64,000 nt of DNA, from the NCBI GenBank assembly GCA_008360955.1, contig LUCM01003993.1, positions 1 to 64,000 of the forward strand, written 5' to 3'. Shown here one piece after another: positions 1 to 9,862 of this stretch. Source of the stretch: Fasciolopsis buskii (Eukaryota > Platyhelminthes > Trematoda > Plagiorchiida > Fasciolidae). Each line of letters starts with the position of its first letter. Position 1 is the first letter of the stretch. Position numbers and translations under genes: made by a program. The notes beneath the pieces are model-generated. The model was given only the letters and a program-made list of their open reading frames with translations. It had not been told where the DNA came from and searched no databases.

Positions 1-1059
1 TGTTTTGTATTAGTTATTAAATTTGTTCTGATTGGTATTTGTGGACAATTGGTTCTCGTGTTTGCCGTGATATTCTTCTGGTTTGGATATTTCTTTGTCT
101 GTTAAGGCCTCGCGATAATTTTGTTCGGTACTGGTTCTTAATGCCTTTTTAATACCATTTTCATTTCCATTTTTTGCAACCTTTTATTTTGACTTGCTTG
201 ATGTTCCTGTTTCTTGCACTGAATGCTCATTTGATCAGACGCTACTTCGACATCAATGGTTTGAAATTCTTCTTCATTCGTTTGGTGTTTTTATAATCTC
301 TGCATTGATGGTACCGAATATTAGGGAGGCGTCTTAAGTACATCTTATAAGAAAATCACTGTCGGCCAAAATTCGGAAGAAAACTACTGGAAACTTCTAC
401 ATCAAACACCAGGACAAAGAAAGGAAAGAAGAATATTGCCTCAGTCGGAATTTCGTACAGATCAGGCAATTCGCAAACAGTATGTAGGGTCTTCATTGAC
501 TTTAACATTCACGTTTTCTTCCGGATGAGTAATACGTTAAAAAGCCGCTTGTCAAAGGCTAAAGATCAAGCAGGGTGCAGGGCCAAAACAACTGCATCTA
601 TAAAATCAGTTGCAAGCACTGTCCCGAAGAATGCATTGGACAAACCGACAGGTAACTAGGAACTTCGATAACAGAAAACAAGGAGAGATAAGTGCAGATC
701 TTCGGATAATGCAGCCTCATCAATACTTTAGAGCGATTCAACCATCGCTCTGCATGCCACAGCAAGGGGACTGAAGATTATGGAAACACTAAAATACTCC
801 AACTTGAATTCAGAACCCGCAGTGAACATACTTATCTCGAGGTTTTAATGATAGGCACCTACTCCATCTGCATCAATCGGAACGATGGGGCAGAGATTGA
901 GAAACAAACATTCCAAGTTCACCATGCTAGCTGACCTCACCACTACGGCGGCGCATGACGTGAAGAACAATTAAACTGTCACCTATCACAGTTCAAAGTA
1001 CACACATGCACACAGACAACTTAACATCCATAGGCATGTTAACGTTCCCTCAGTTATTT
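1..1059. other. No gene seen
   Basis: Only short scattered open frames interrupted by stops. It lies just downstream of the minus-strand transposase remnant and may include its 3' flank, but no terminal repeat could be picked out. Confidence 0.4.
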
Positions 1060-2460
1060 GATTATAAAACTTGCCTTGAGAAAGACTGCCCACGGTAGCC
1101 GAAACGTCTGCCAATTAGACATTCTACCGATAACGTTGTTGCTGACTTTTGAGCAATTGCATACAAAAATACGTTTTCTTTTAGACCGCGTTTGCGAACT
1201 GAACGTGCCAAGCTGTAATCCCAGTATTTGACCGCGCTCATCCTAGCCTCGGAGGTGCGTTTCGCCTTCTGACGAAAAATTTGTTCGGCTATCATATTTC
1301 GACTGGAGACGCAACACCGGATTTTTGCGTGTGTTTCATATGGGAAAGCCGATAACATGCCAACCGACCCGACGTCCCGAAAAATGTGCTCTCAGGAGTA
1401 AATATTGAAAACCGTACAGTTTAGTGAATCCATGTGCGAACAATCGGCACTGTTGTTCGACGTAAATCAATGGTTACGCCATTTCTTACCGTACAAAATG
1501 TTCGCGACAAAGGAAAGCTGTAGAAGGTTCATATATAGTTCGCCGGGAAGAACAGACATCAGAACCACAGGTCCTACGTACAGCAGAAATTATTTGCACT
1601 CGGAGGCCCTCCAGTAGTCCGTGTCAAGAAAGTTCCTACAAACCCGTATAAATTAGCACCCGAAACGCTTCCGAATGGCTGAAATGTGTTCTTTGGTTCG
1701 CGCTAATAAACTCACTGAAAGCACGGCTTTTTTTGGTCTCCTGGCTTTTCGCCAGATCGTCAGCATTCTTTTCGTTATACCTATACTTGCCCTGTGCATG
1801 CAATCAGTAGGGAAAGCTTCGATCATATCCACGGGCAATTTCGCGAACCTGAAGCCAGTATCCGTTCTTAACCGACAGGCGTTCATTGGGGAAACTAGAT
1901 GCCTACGTTAGTTGCAGCCTCTGATGGTACATCGTGGGCATTTATAGTACCCGCTATGAAGCTTAATTTGTTTAATCATGGGTTACACGGGAGAGTCTGC
2001 AACGACAATAGATAAAGTAACTATGTTGTTTTATTGCTCGCCGAACGAAAATGTCGCCAGTTAGAAGTATCCCTAATTCACCTATGCACTAAGCCAAATA
2101 ATCGCCTACGCTGGATGGGTTGTTCATTCTAAGGTAAAGTCCCTCGATGAATACTAGGAAAGGTGGTTGCAGTGTGCCAGCAAGGACGGGATACAACTGT
2201 TGCGATGAGCAGCAGAATAAATTCATACCGTTGACGTGTGGCTGAACTTGAGTGCACTCACTGGGTGCCATACGTTTCCATGCACTCTTCCAGTCTAAAG
2301 TGAATATAATTGCGTGTAACGACAACTTTCTTCACCATCTGAAGTGGTGATCCTAGCAGAGCCCGTGGGTCAATGATGAATTTGCCTCTACATTTTCCGC
2401 ACCATTCTCCTGGAATCCACTGATAAGTGCATCTGCAGCTTTGCATGACTCACGACAGAT
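1060..2460 (-). pseudogene. Broken EnSpm/CACTA-like DDE transposase (copy B)
   Basis: Remnant of a cut-and-paste transposase of the kind common in animal genomes (Transposase_21-like, EnSpm/CACTA group), which would bind and cut element ends in the nucleus. Reading down the minus strand the family's blocks occur in order: NYIHFRLEECME near 2290; SSQQLYPVLAGTLQPPF then SSVGDYLA (about 2215-2090); a degenerate DAPAR-type block read as ADSPV near 2015; a zinc-like HSGYYKCPRCTIRG block (about 1970-1925); RLRTDTGF near 1875; PVDMIEAFPTDCMH and GITKRMLTIW (about 1835-1755); FLLYVGPVVL then LPGELYMNLLQL (about 1600-1510); and LSAFPYETHAKI near 1350. Several stops and frame changes separate the blocks, so it cannot encode a full protein. 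The block order and spacing match the family; the exact superfamily is inferred from memory. A second, N-terminal copy lies at 6.1-7.2 kb on the same strand. Confidence 0.72.
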
Positions 2461-3850
2461 AATACGGACATCGTAGGAACAAGTCTGTTTACAGTGAACG
2501 TGTAACCTTGAAGTAAAACTGACCGTTAACGTCTACGTTATTACTTTCTGTTCGGGTCAGGGTTTCTGTGTTGAAAGCTAAAATTATACATGGTCACCAT
2601 CCAAAATATCTAATTTACTGGTGTCATGTGCGCCGCTAGTTAGTGCGGCAATACATTCAGTTTCTCCTTCTCTTTGCTTACTATTAAACATATTAGTGTC
2701 ACATAAAAACTGTTTTACCCGTAAAATCTCACCGATTTATCTAGCGCCTCATCGGCAAATAACACAGCTGTTTCCATTGAAGTTCCACAGGTTAATTCAG
2801 AGTGATGGGACGTTGTGCTGTCATCTGTTTATTGTCAACAACGAGAAGCTTTAGAAAGCACACTGATCCATTGTTCACAGTGTAACGAGTATAGGGGCTT
2901 AACCATCAGCACTTTCTTTATTCGTCGCTACATGATAGTTCTTGAGTGTCCATGTGTATAAGCACAACCTGGAGCTATTGGTCGAGTCATTTCTTACATC
3001 ATACCGAGATTCCTGGACAACGGGATATTATATATAAATTAATATCATGCATTCTTTAAATGGATACAATGGAAACAATAGATTCCCCAAAATGGTACAT
3101 CTTAGAAAAGTAGGTTATCTAATGATCTCCAGGAAAGCATTTTCAATACGAATTTGACTAATAAGTTCGTAATGATGTCTGACAATTATTTTTTCCACAC
3201 TTACGTAAGTGCGGATTGATGTTACTCTCAAGAGGATTGCACCCGGGGGCTCTAGAGTAATGCATGTTAGGTAATGTAGAACGGGATATAATAACTAAGT
3301 TTCACGAAGGCAAGAAAACTGTAATTAAGCACGTAGTGATAGACAATGATTTGTATGCATCAGTTGCTCACAAATTCCACATTTATGTTTTAGCAAAAGC
3401 CTCCGTTTTATTGATATAACTTCCAGAAAGATCCTATAGCACAAGTAAAATTTATTGATGTAACTATAAAGGAAAGCCGATAATCTATTCAATGCAAGGA
3501 TAACGAAAGCGATACCCAGAACACCTCAACTCACAGGTAGCGAGCGATCACGGGCAAGTCATGAGATCGAGTGGCCTTCACAATTAGACATTAAAACCGT
3601 CTACTGAGATTCACCAAAACCTCGGAGGCCTAAATGACTATGTCCACATATGCTATACAAACGTTATGAACTTCCTATTCACGGAGCCAATTAGCAGCAT
3701 TTCTGAAAACTACCAACTGTGTTGGTCAGAAAATGAAGTCATCAATTTCCTTTGTGTTTCAGCCTCCGGTGAGAAACAAATTCCTGAGTGGCACGTGGGA
3801 ATCATCTGAGTATCCCCCCAAGTAGCCCCCAACCGAACAAATTAGGCACA
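2461..3850. other. No gene seen
   Basis: AT-rich sequence with many stops on both strands. It lies upstream of the copy B transposase and may hold its lost N-terminus, but I could not follow the reading beyond about 2460. Confidence 0.4.
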
Positions 3851-3854
3851 CTCA

Positions 3855-4015
3855 GGTGATTGTTCCCTTTTTGTGACGGTCACCATCCCCTTTGGTGGTT
3901 TACCACCCTTCCGTGACGGTCGCCGTCACCAAAGGTTGCCGTCAGTATCCCCTTTGTTGAACGTTACCAAACCCCTTCGGTGATTCCTGTTACCCTCTCT
4001 CTATTTCCTGCGAAA
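3855..4015. repeat. Short inverted/direct repeat cluster built on GTGACGG and CCCTTTGG units
   Basis: The motif TGACGGTCACC or its complement recurs about five times, mixed with CCCTTTGGTGG and ACCAAAGG units in both orientations. The string GTGACGGTCGCCGTCAC is a near-perfect palindrome, and GGTGGTTTACCACC is a second. It is not a simple microsatellite. It sits in the spacer between the two transposase copies, about 0.7 kb beyond the 3' end of the DUF4806-like gene, so it could be a sub-terminal repeat of a transposon. That role is a guess. Confidence 0.5.
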
Positions 4016-4688
4016 CGCTGCTTAATAACGGATTATCTTATTAACCCCCGGTAATAGCGCTAAACATAACCCTTCGCCATGCACTGATTCTAAGACTCTC
4101 TGGATCAATGAACATTGAAACACACCTAGCAATACCATAATAGCACTTCAACTGGCTGAAATGTACGGAATCGGTCCACTGGACAATGGACGCTTTCCTA
4201 ACAAACGAAACCCAAAACCGACGAATAGGAAATCGATAAGTTACAAGATCACTGAAATACATATATTTAAAAAATCAATGAAAGACAGTGATGTTATCCA
4301 TCAATCCGTTAACCGCTGGTCCCGGTTTCCATCATCGTACTCTGAAATGACGGCAGATGGCAGTGGTTTTGATATTCAGTCATTTCAAAGTGAAGCACTT
4401 GCTAACAAATGGACATGAGCATTTTATATGTAATAAAAAAATGATTCAGAAGACTGCATTTACTTAGGTAATCGAACACTGACGTCTGAACTTATAATGC
4501 AAACGCCCGGAAACTGCTTAGGCTTGTTTCGTCCACGAATCTTTGACTCACTCTTTGTATCCATTGTTGTATCTTCCCTCTAACTACTTTTACTGTGGTG
4601 CCCTTGAAGTTTTGTCTCATGACAATATCTGTATTGCGCTACAACAAGTCCATTAGGTGTCAACACATTACCGATGATGTTTCCAAAT

Positions 4689-5189
4689 TTACTGTCTGTT
4701 AATGACAGTCGACCGTTTACCTTTTGTCAGTCGATTATCATTAGGATGCTTCCCGTTGGCACCGTTTTTCAATATCGCCCGGGTGCATTCTCCGGGCGAC
4801 TCATCACCCATGTTGATGAGAAATTGGAACTGTAAATCGGAAGTAATTAAAAGCCTAATAAGCAAACCAAGGTGCTGTAGGTAAACTTATTCTCCAGTTT
4901 TTTTTGTAGGGTTTTTAGCTCCGACGGATTTTTCACCGGCAGGGAAATGGAAAGTTCATTTGAATTCCCCGAGAACCTCAGCAGCCGTTTCATCTGCTCC
5001 AGTTCATCTCGGAGTTCTTGAAATCCCTTTGCGGCATTGCTTTGGAACTCTTTCAACAAAGCTAGTAAATGAAAAACATAAGTGGAGGTTGCATACCGAT
5101 GTGTTGCCTCAAGACCTGCAGCAATCGGCAGTGCATCCCTTCGTGTAGTTCCCGACGGACGATCTTAGTTTGTTGGAACACCCGAAAAG
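4689..5189 (-). CDS. Three-exon DUF4806-like coiled-coil gene
   Basis: Three minus-strand exons, 5189-5097, 5061-4868 and 4829-4689, stay open when joined by GT...AG introns of 35 bases (gtatgc...actag, 5096-5062) and 38 bases (gtttgc...tacag, 4867-4830). The phases agree at both joins. Exons 1-2 encode a coiled coil (VLRQHIALLKEF, then FQELRDELEQMKRLL), followed by SLPVKNPSELKTLQKKLENK. The second join gives YSTLFQFLINMGDESPGECTRAILKN, which I read in the pattern of the DUF4806 domain: a leucine/glutamate helix, L..LINMG, then CTR.IL. The reading ends at TAA 4689. A further piece, GRNKPKQFPGVCI near 4535, may be a last exon. The start is unclear: an ATG at 5243 precedes a good donor (5234) but is out of phase with the next exon. 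Function is unknown for the family. The upstream same-strand transposase suggests an accessory gene of the same mobile element. Confidence 0.55.
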
Positions 5190-6059
5190 CTAGTAGAAAA
5201 CCGGCGCGCACTTTGAAAATGATGTTACTCTTACCTCCGGCATGGAGTTAAAGAGGAGGAAGACAAAGCAGTCAGCATCAGTGGACTGCCAAAAGTGGAA
5301 CTACAAAATGCACCACATGTCAATGACATTTAATTGATGTCATTGGTGCTACAATACCTGCGTTCCGAATGAACATGTATCTATGAGTTCGTAACAGATG
5401 GCATTGGTGTTGGGAGTGGCGTCAGGTCCTTTTTTGACGAGGTCCGGCACCCAGCCACGGGCTCCTCGTCCTCACTGGAATCACTGCACATGCCATTCCG
5501 TCTGCTGAACGGGATACATAAATGAGAAGTGAACCTTACACGTAACATTTGGCGTAGCGGTCTATGAGATAAGTTGCATCCGATGATGGCAGTGCGGATA
5601 AATCCTCCAAAATTTTCATGTACGTCTGCGTCTCGCAGTACATTTCTGTTTGCTAATTACTAATCGCAATTATCTTAGCGCACAATTTTTCACACGGATG
5701 TCGCACCTTTTGGCCAAAGGAGGTAGGCGCAGACCCTCCTTCGTCAACTACGTCAACTTTGTCGAGGACATAGCATGCCAACGAACTTTGTTGCAGCCTT
5801 CCGACCATGAATGGTGGGAAACGGCAATGGAAAGGTTTACGGAGAAGTTAATCACGACGAACATCTGAAAAAGCTTGCAGCGGTGATGATTATCATCGGT
5901 AACAGGGAAGTGTTGAAGAAGCTTCAAAGGACACACCGGTTGTAGTAAAAACAAGGCTGTTGTACCACAGTGTTACTGTTGCATTACATGTACAAATGGG
6001 TAACCGAGAAAAAGATAGATACAAAAGCCACGTGTGAGTGATCGAGTCGAATACCCAGT

Positions 6060-7180
6060 CATTATTGTCTGGCATAAGTACTCTTTTACACTGTATATCT
6101 TCGAAGTGGAAGGTCTCCACGTTGCTTGACAAACTGGTGCACCGGAAAATGCGCACATCCTCCGACGGTAGGGGTTTGTCGACTTCAAAAATCCTCGTCT
6201 GTTCGAAGGCGACCACTGTTAGTTGGGAATATCAGCTTATGTCTCAGCGATACTCGGAAGCGACTGGCATACTCGCTGTGTAGCACTACATGCTTGATAA
6301 AGCTTCGAGCAGGTGCATCTGCCTCTACACTGTGCAGCGCTACCTTCAGATGCTGACCGTTATGTCTCATATTAATACCACGCTTCAGCAAGTCCCCAAG
6401 TTTTCGTATGGCACCATTCATATATTCACCTACATTTTTTGGTTTGGAATTACCGCTACACAACCCTACCACGAAGACTCGCAACTTGGGCTTCATGACG
6501 CGTCCCAATATCGGACACAACTTATGGGACGAATTACGGAAAGTCCGTCTACAGCGTCATCTTCAAGGTCCGGATGGTTCTCTAATACCCGTTGCAGACT
6601 TTCCTCCAAGCCAAAGTATATATAATTCCCTCCTTCTACATTTTGTGCCCTTGTGTGCCTAGGGATCATTCGGAACATCTAACTTCATCATGCGCAAGAA
6701 CTGCAGAAGCACAGCAACTACCTGCATGTTCATGCCTGCTTGGATGACTATCATTCTGGTCGCCCTGTTGACTGTTACGGGCTCTTCCTTCACCACTATC
6801 TGCACTTTCACTTTATCATCTGAAACATCACAAGCAGTACATTGTAATGGGAAACTCACCCTCCATTTTCTTCATACATCTGTTTATTAGAGACAATAGC
6901 TTATCGGTATTGTCCACCATAATAGGCGCCGACGGTAGACAATCCCCAACTGTCCCACCACGTAACCATAACAACGTACTCCAAGTTCACGTCCTACTGT
7001 TCGACCGTAATTGTACACGGTTCTTGTACCTTATTCGGCACCCTTTCACCTGTGTCACCCGAAGAATATGCCATATTGTGTAGCTAAAGCAAATCGGGGA
7101 TCATTGTCTGCCGTTGCTTCATGCGACGCCCATAGTTCGCCATTCGTGGAAATCCGTCGATCTTTTTCACCGGAATCCAT
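6060..7180 (-). pseudogene. EnSpm/CACTA-like transposase, N-terminal half with a 40-base intron (copy A)
   Basis: Same family as copy B but covering its N-terminal half. A likely start ATG at 7180 opens MDSGEKDRRIS...; this frame meets a stop or donor (gtgaca) near 7058, and the next 200 bases carry stops. An exon ending KQMYEENG has a consensus donor gtgagt at 6859. A 40-base intron ends in tttcag at 6820, and the frame resumes with DDKVKVQIVVKEEP, then VLLQFLRMMKLDVPND. After a one-base shift come VEGGNYIYFGLEESLQRVLE (about 6640-6580) and VDGLS, then PILGRVMKPKLRVFVVGL, SGNSKPKNVGEYMNGAI, DAPARSFIKHVVLHS (about 6330-6285) and LRTDEDF ending at a stop near 6187. Beyond that only weak similarity persists. 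The C-terminal catalytic half is missing or unreadable. The DUF4806-like gene follows 0.9 kb downstream on the same strand. Family confidence is good; exact classification is inferred. Confidence 0.7.
6820..6859 (-). other. 40-base intron in transposase copy A
   Basis: Donor gtgagt and acceptor gatgtttcag flank a 40-base stretch. Removing it keeps a single frame across the junction (KQMYEENG to DDKVKVQ). It is one of four introns of 35-50 bases inferred in this window. Confidence 0.6.
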
Positions 7181-7259
7181 TATGAATTCTAAAAGGACGT
7201 TAAAGAATGCCTTTAGCACAGTTTGTGATTTACTGGTACTTATATTAAATACGTAGGTC

Positions 7260-8516
7260 TACTTGCAATGCTCGCAAAATAAGATGAACTAAAGAGAATT
7301 GTACTATAACAAGTTCTTGACATTCGACGCCTGATAAGCTAATGACAACGGTAATGTACAACAGATTAGTGCGTGCATGGCACGACCCGCAGATAGCACC
7401 ATGAACACCAGCGAAAGCCAGCCAAAACAGTGTGAACGCACTTAAACAACGGCCCAGTGGAACTTACGAACTGGAAAATAACAAAAAAATCGGAACAGGA
7501 GAGCAGAGGAATAATTTTGGATCGTTGCGCAGTGATGAAAAACCCACATGGGCACAAAATGTTAAGATTAGTAATTGCGTCTCGGAAGGCTTGCTAGCCG
7601 GGAGTTATGGAAAAATAAAACAACCTTAGTCATTTACAGACATTTAATGAAGTTTCTAATCATTGACATTGATTAAGAGAGAGATAACAACGAAAAACAA
7701 TGAGTATCTCCTTTGGGGCCGGTTTGTGTCCGTTTCAGTGTCCCACTATACTGCCTAGGGCTTTAAGAACAGCCAACAAAAATAAGTGACTATCCACTCT
7801 TTTTCGTGTCCGCCTGTCCTTCAGTAGACCACCCTAGGACCTTTTTTGGTTGCCACTTGTTTACAATGTTATTGCAGGAACAGATTTCGCTTATCCTTGT
7901 ATGTGTTAGTTTTCCGCCTGCCCGTTAATTGCAGACACGGGTGAATTCTGCTTATTGGCATTTGGGTGCTTATGATGGTTATGTACAGTAAATAACACTT
8001 TTGTGGAGATTCGTCGCTGTGGTGGTTTTCGTTGATTGAACCTAACAAACGTATGGGCAATAATTTCCGTGCGGTCCCAGTGCATTTTTGCTGTTCAAAG
8101 CCTGTCGTTGAATTGCTTACGTTATATATTATTGATCATGCTACTGGCGATAAGGCAGTAGTATGGTTTGAAAAGCATATGACCTGTGATGATATACTGG
8201 TTTGGACGTGAAAACACAAGATGCCGATTTTGGCGAATATGCACGTATATTTCTAAAAGATGTCGCCCAGCATGCATGGTTCTTTCGAAGACCTAGGAAA
8301 CCATTAAAACGATATTTTCTCTTAACCTCCTTCGGGACCCCACTGTTCAGGTGCCTTGAACATCAGCTCGGAACCTATTCGCCCCATGTGTTCGAACCGC
8401 ATCCTTTTACGGCACAGGCTGCCCAGCATAGAAGGCTCGTCGCATTATCTCACTCTGATAGTTTCATGAGAATCAGCTCTTACAGAAAATTTAAAATGAA
8501 CAACACAAAGGAATTT
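7260..8516. other. No gene seen
   Basis: Upstream of transposase copy A on the minus strand. A 65-codon open frame lies at 7432-7629 (+), but it has no recognisable motif and no convincing splice context. The 5' terminus of the transposon should lie here or nearby, but no terminal inverted repeat was found by eye. Confidence 0.35.
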
Positions 8517-8709
8517 GAGAAAACGGTTTGGCGAACAAGCTCGTTTTCGGTGATTCGTACTCATGCCAGTACATCACTATATATTTAGAAAAAATTCACG
8601 TTTGGAAGGATTGGATTAGTGAGATAAAAATATGGGTGGGGAAGGGATTTGTGATGTTATTTGCATAACTCGAATACACAAGAACATGTTGTGTTAATTG
8701 TTTTGTTGT

Positions 8710-8900
8710 CCTTTGACGGTAAATTTGATTAGTGAATTTAAATTGGACGTTGTAGGTACAAAAAACAATAGTTGTTTCAATTATGCTATCAGAAAACTTG
8801 CCGCTAAGCCACTGTTTCGATAGCAGAATTGAAACAACTATTGTTCTTTTGTACCTACAGCGACCAATTTAAATTCAATAATCAAATTTACCGCCAAAGG
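8710..8900. repeat. Long hairpin: about 87-bp inverted repeat with 17-base loop
   Basis: Arms 8710-8796 and 8814-8900 are reverse complements with only a few mismatches. Both come from the same reverse-transcriptase segment (the stretch before the DGVAM motif). The transcript could fold into a long double-stranded stem. Confidence 0.85.
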
Positions 8901-9700
8901 ACGGCGTAGCAATGGTACCCCACTCGGTCCGCTACTAGCTGACATTTTCATGGCAAAGCTGGAAAGTGGACCACTCGAGTCGCCAATACAAGCGCTCTAC
9001 GTATCAAGCGTTATGTGGATGACATCTTTTTTACTCAATCCCTCGACGAGAACTAAGCAACTGTTGAATAAGTTCAACTCGGTTCACGCAAATGTGAAAT
9101 TCACAACGGAGATGGAGTTGAACAATGAAATAGCATTCTTAGATGTACAACTAAGTCGTTGAGACAACGGCTCAATTCGGCGATCAGCACACAGGAAAGC
9201 CACGTGAAATGGGCAATACATCAATTTTCCCAACTTTGTCAGAAGAGTATTCACCGAAAATGGTTCCCCGATTGTTTAAATCCCGCCCCGTAGTGTTATT
9301 ACGGTTGAAAGACAAAGTCCCTGATTCTGCAGTCTCGTTTTGTATCTATTCATTCATATGTTCCTGTGGGACAATGTGCACCGGCCGCCCGACCACGCGC
9401 TTGTCTGAACGCATCCGTAAGCATCACCGTGCATGGTTGGGCACTGGAACAACTAAGCCAATTAATAGCGCAGTCGTTTCACATCTAGCACAGATTAACC
9501 ACACCGTGAATGTGGCGCAAGCTTTCCGGACCCTGAATAAAGTCAGAGGCCAACAGTCTAGGTTAACAAAGTATCGTCTCTTGAGTACTGCCGAAGCTGC
9601 CGCAATCCATCTTCACAATCCCCCACTGTGCTCTCAAAAAACAATCTGTGGTTGCGCTTCAACTCCCCTGGCCCACCCCCCGTCCCAATACAAACCCTAG
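8814..9700 (+). pseudogene. Penelope-like reverse transcriptase and GIY-YIG endonuclease, broken
   Basis: Reading the plus strand with a few frame shifts gives the C-terminal half of a Penelope-like polymerase: ELKQLLFFCT, then NNQIYRQ, DGVAM (8901-8915), GTPLGPLLADIFMAKLE, and the catalytic YVDD box at 9012-9023 followed by IFFTQ. Next come LNKFNSVHANVKFTTEMELN and EIAFLDVQLSR, a stop, and IRRSAHRKAT. The GIY-YIG endonuclease domain follows at about 9345-9640: CIYSFICSCGTM, GRPTTRLSERIRKHH, NSAVVSHLAQINHTVNVAQ, then AEAAAIHLHNPPLCSQK. The second tyrosine of the GIY-YIG core appears as cysteine (TMCTG). One-base shifts lie after DGVAM and on either side of YVDD, with stops at 9161 and 9206. 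The product would copy its RNA at nicked chromosomal DNA. The N-terminal part is missing, replaced by the fold-back copy. Confidence 0.82.
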
Positions 9701-9862
9701 ACAACAAAACAATTAACATCAAAAATCCCTTCCCCACCCATATTTGTATATGACTAATCCAATCCTTCCTATAGTGAAAATATTTTGCCAAGATATATAT
9801 AGTGATGTAATGGCATGAGTACGAATCACTGAAAACGAGCTTGTTCGCCATATTGTTTTCTC

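Larger units (their letters stand above)
8517..9862. mobile_element. Penelope-like element in fold-back (inverted double-copy) arrangement
   Basis: Both outer ends carry the same terminal sequence in opposite orientation. GAACAAGCTCGTTTTC...GTGATTCGTACTCATG at 8530-8566 is matched in reverse at 9808-9850, and GGATTGGATTAG...GGGTGGGGAAGGGATTT at 8607-8650 is matched in reverse at 9723-9768. Inside, 8710-8796 and 8814-8900 are inverted repeats of each other around a 17-base loop; both encode the same reverse-transcriptase segment. The left arm is thus a minus-strand copy deleted for most of the coding region, and the right arm is the longer plus-strand copy. Inverted and tandem partial copies are typical of Penelope-like elements. 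Confidence 0.75.

Noticed and set aside
1675..1911. 78-codon plus-strand open frame
   Set aside because: Shadow of the minus-strand transposase blocks PVDMIEAFPTDCMH and GITKRMLTIW.
8202..8588. 128-codon plus-strand open frame
   Set aside because: Its last third is the antisense of the Penelope terminal sequence and no domain is recognisable in the rest; the frame crosses the element boundary at 8517.
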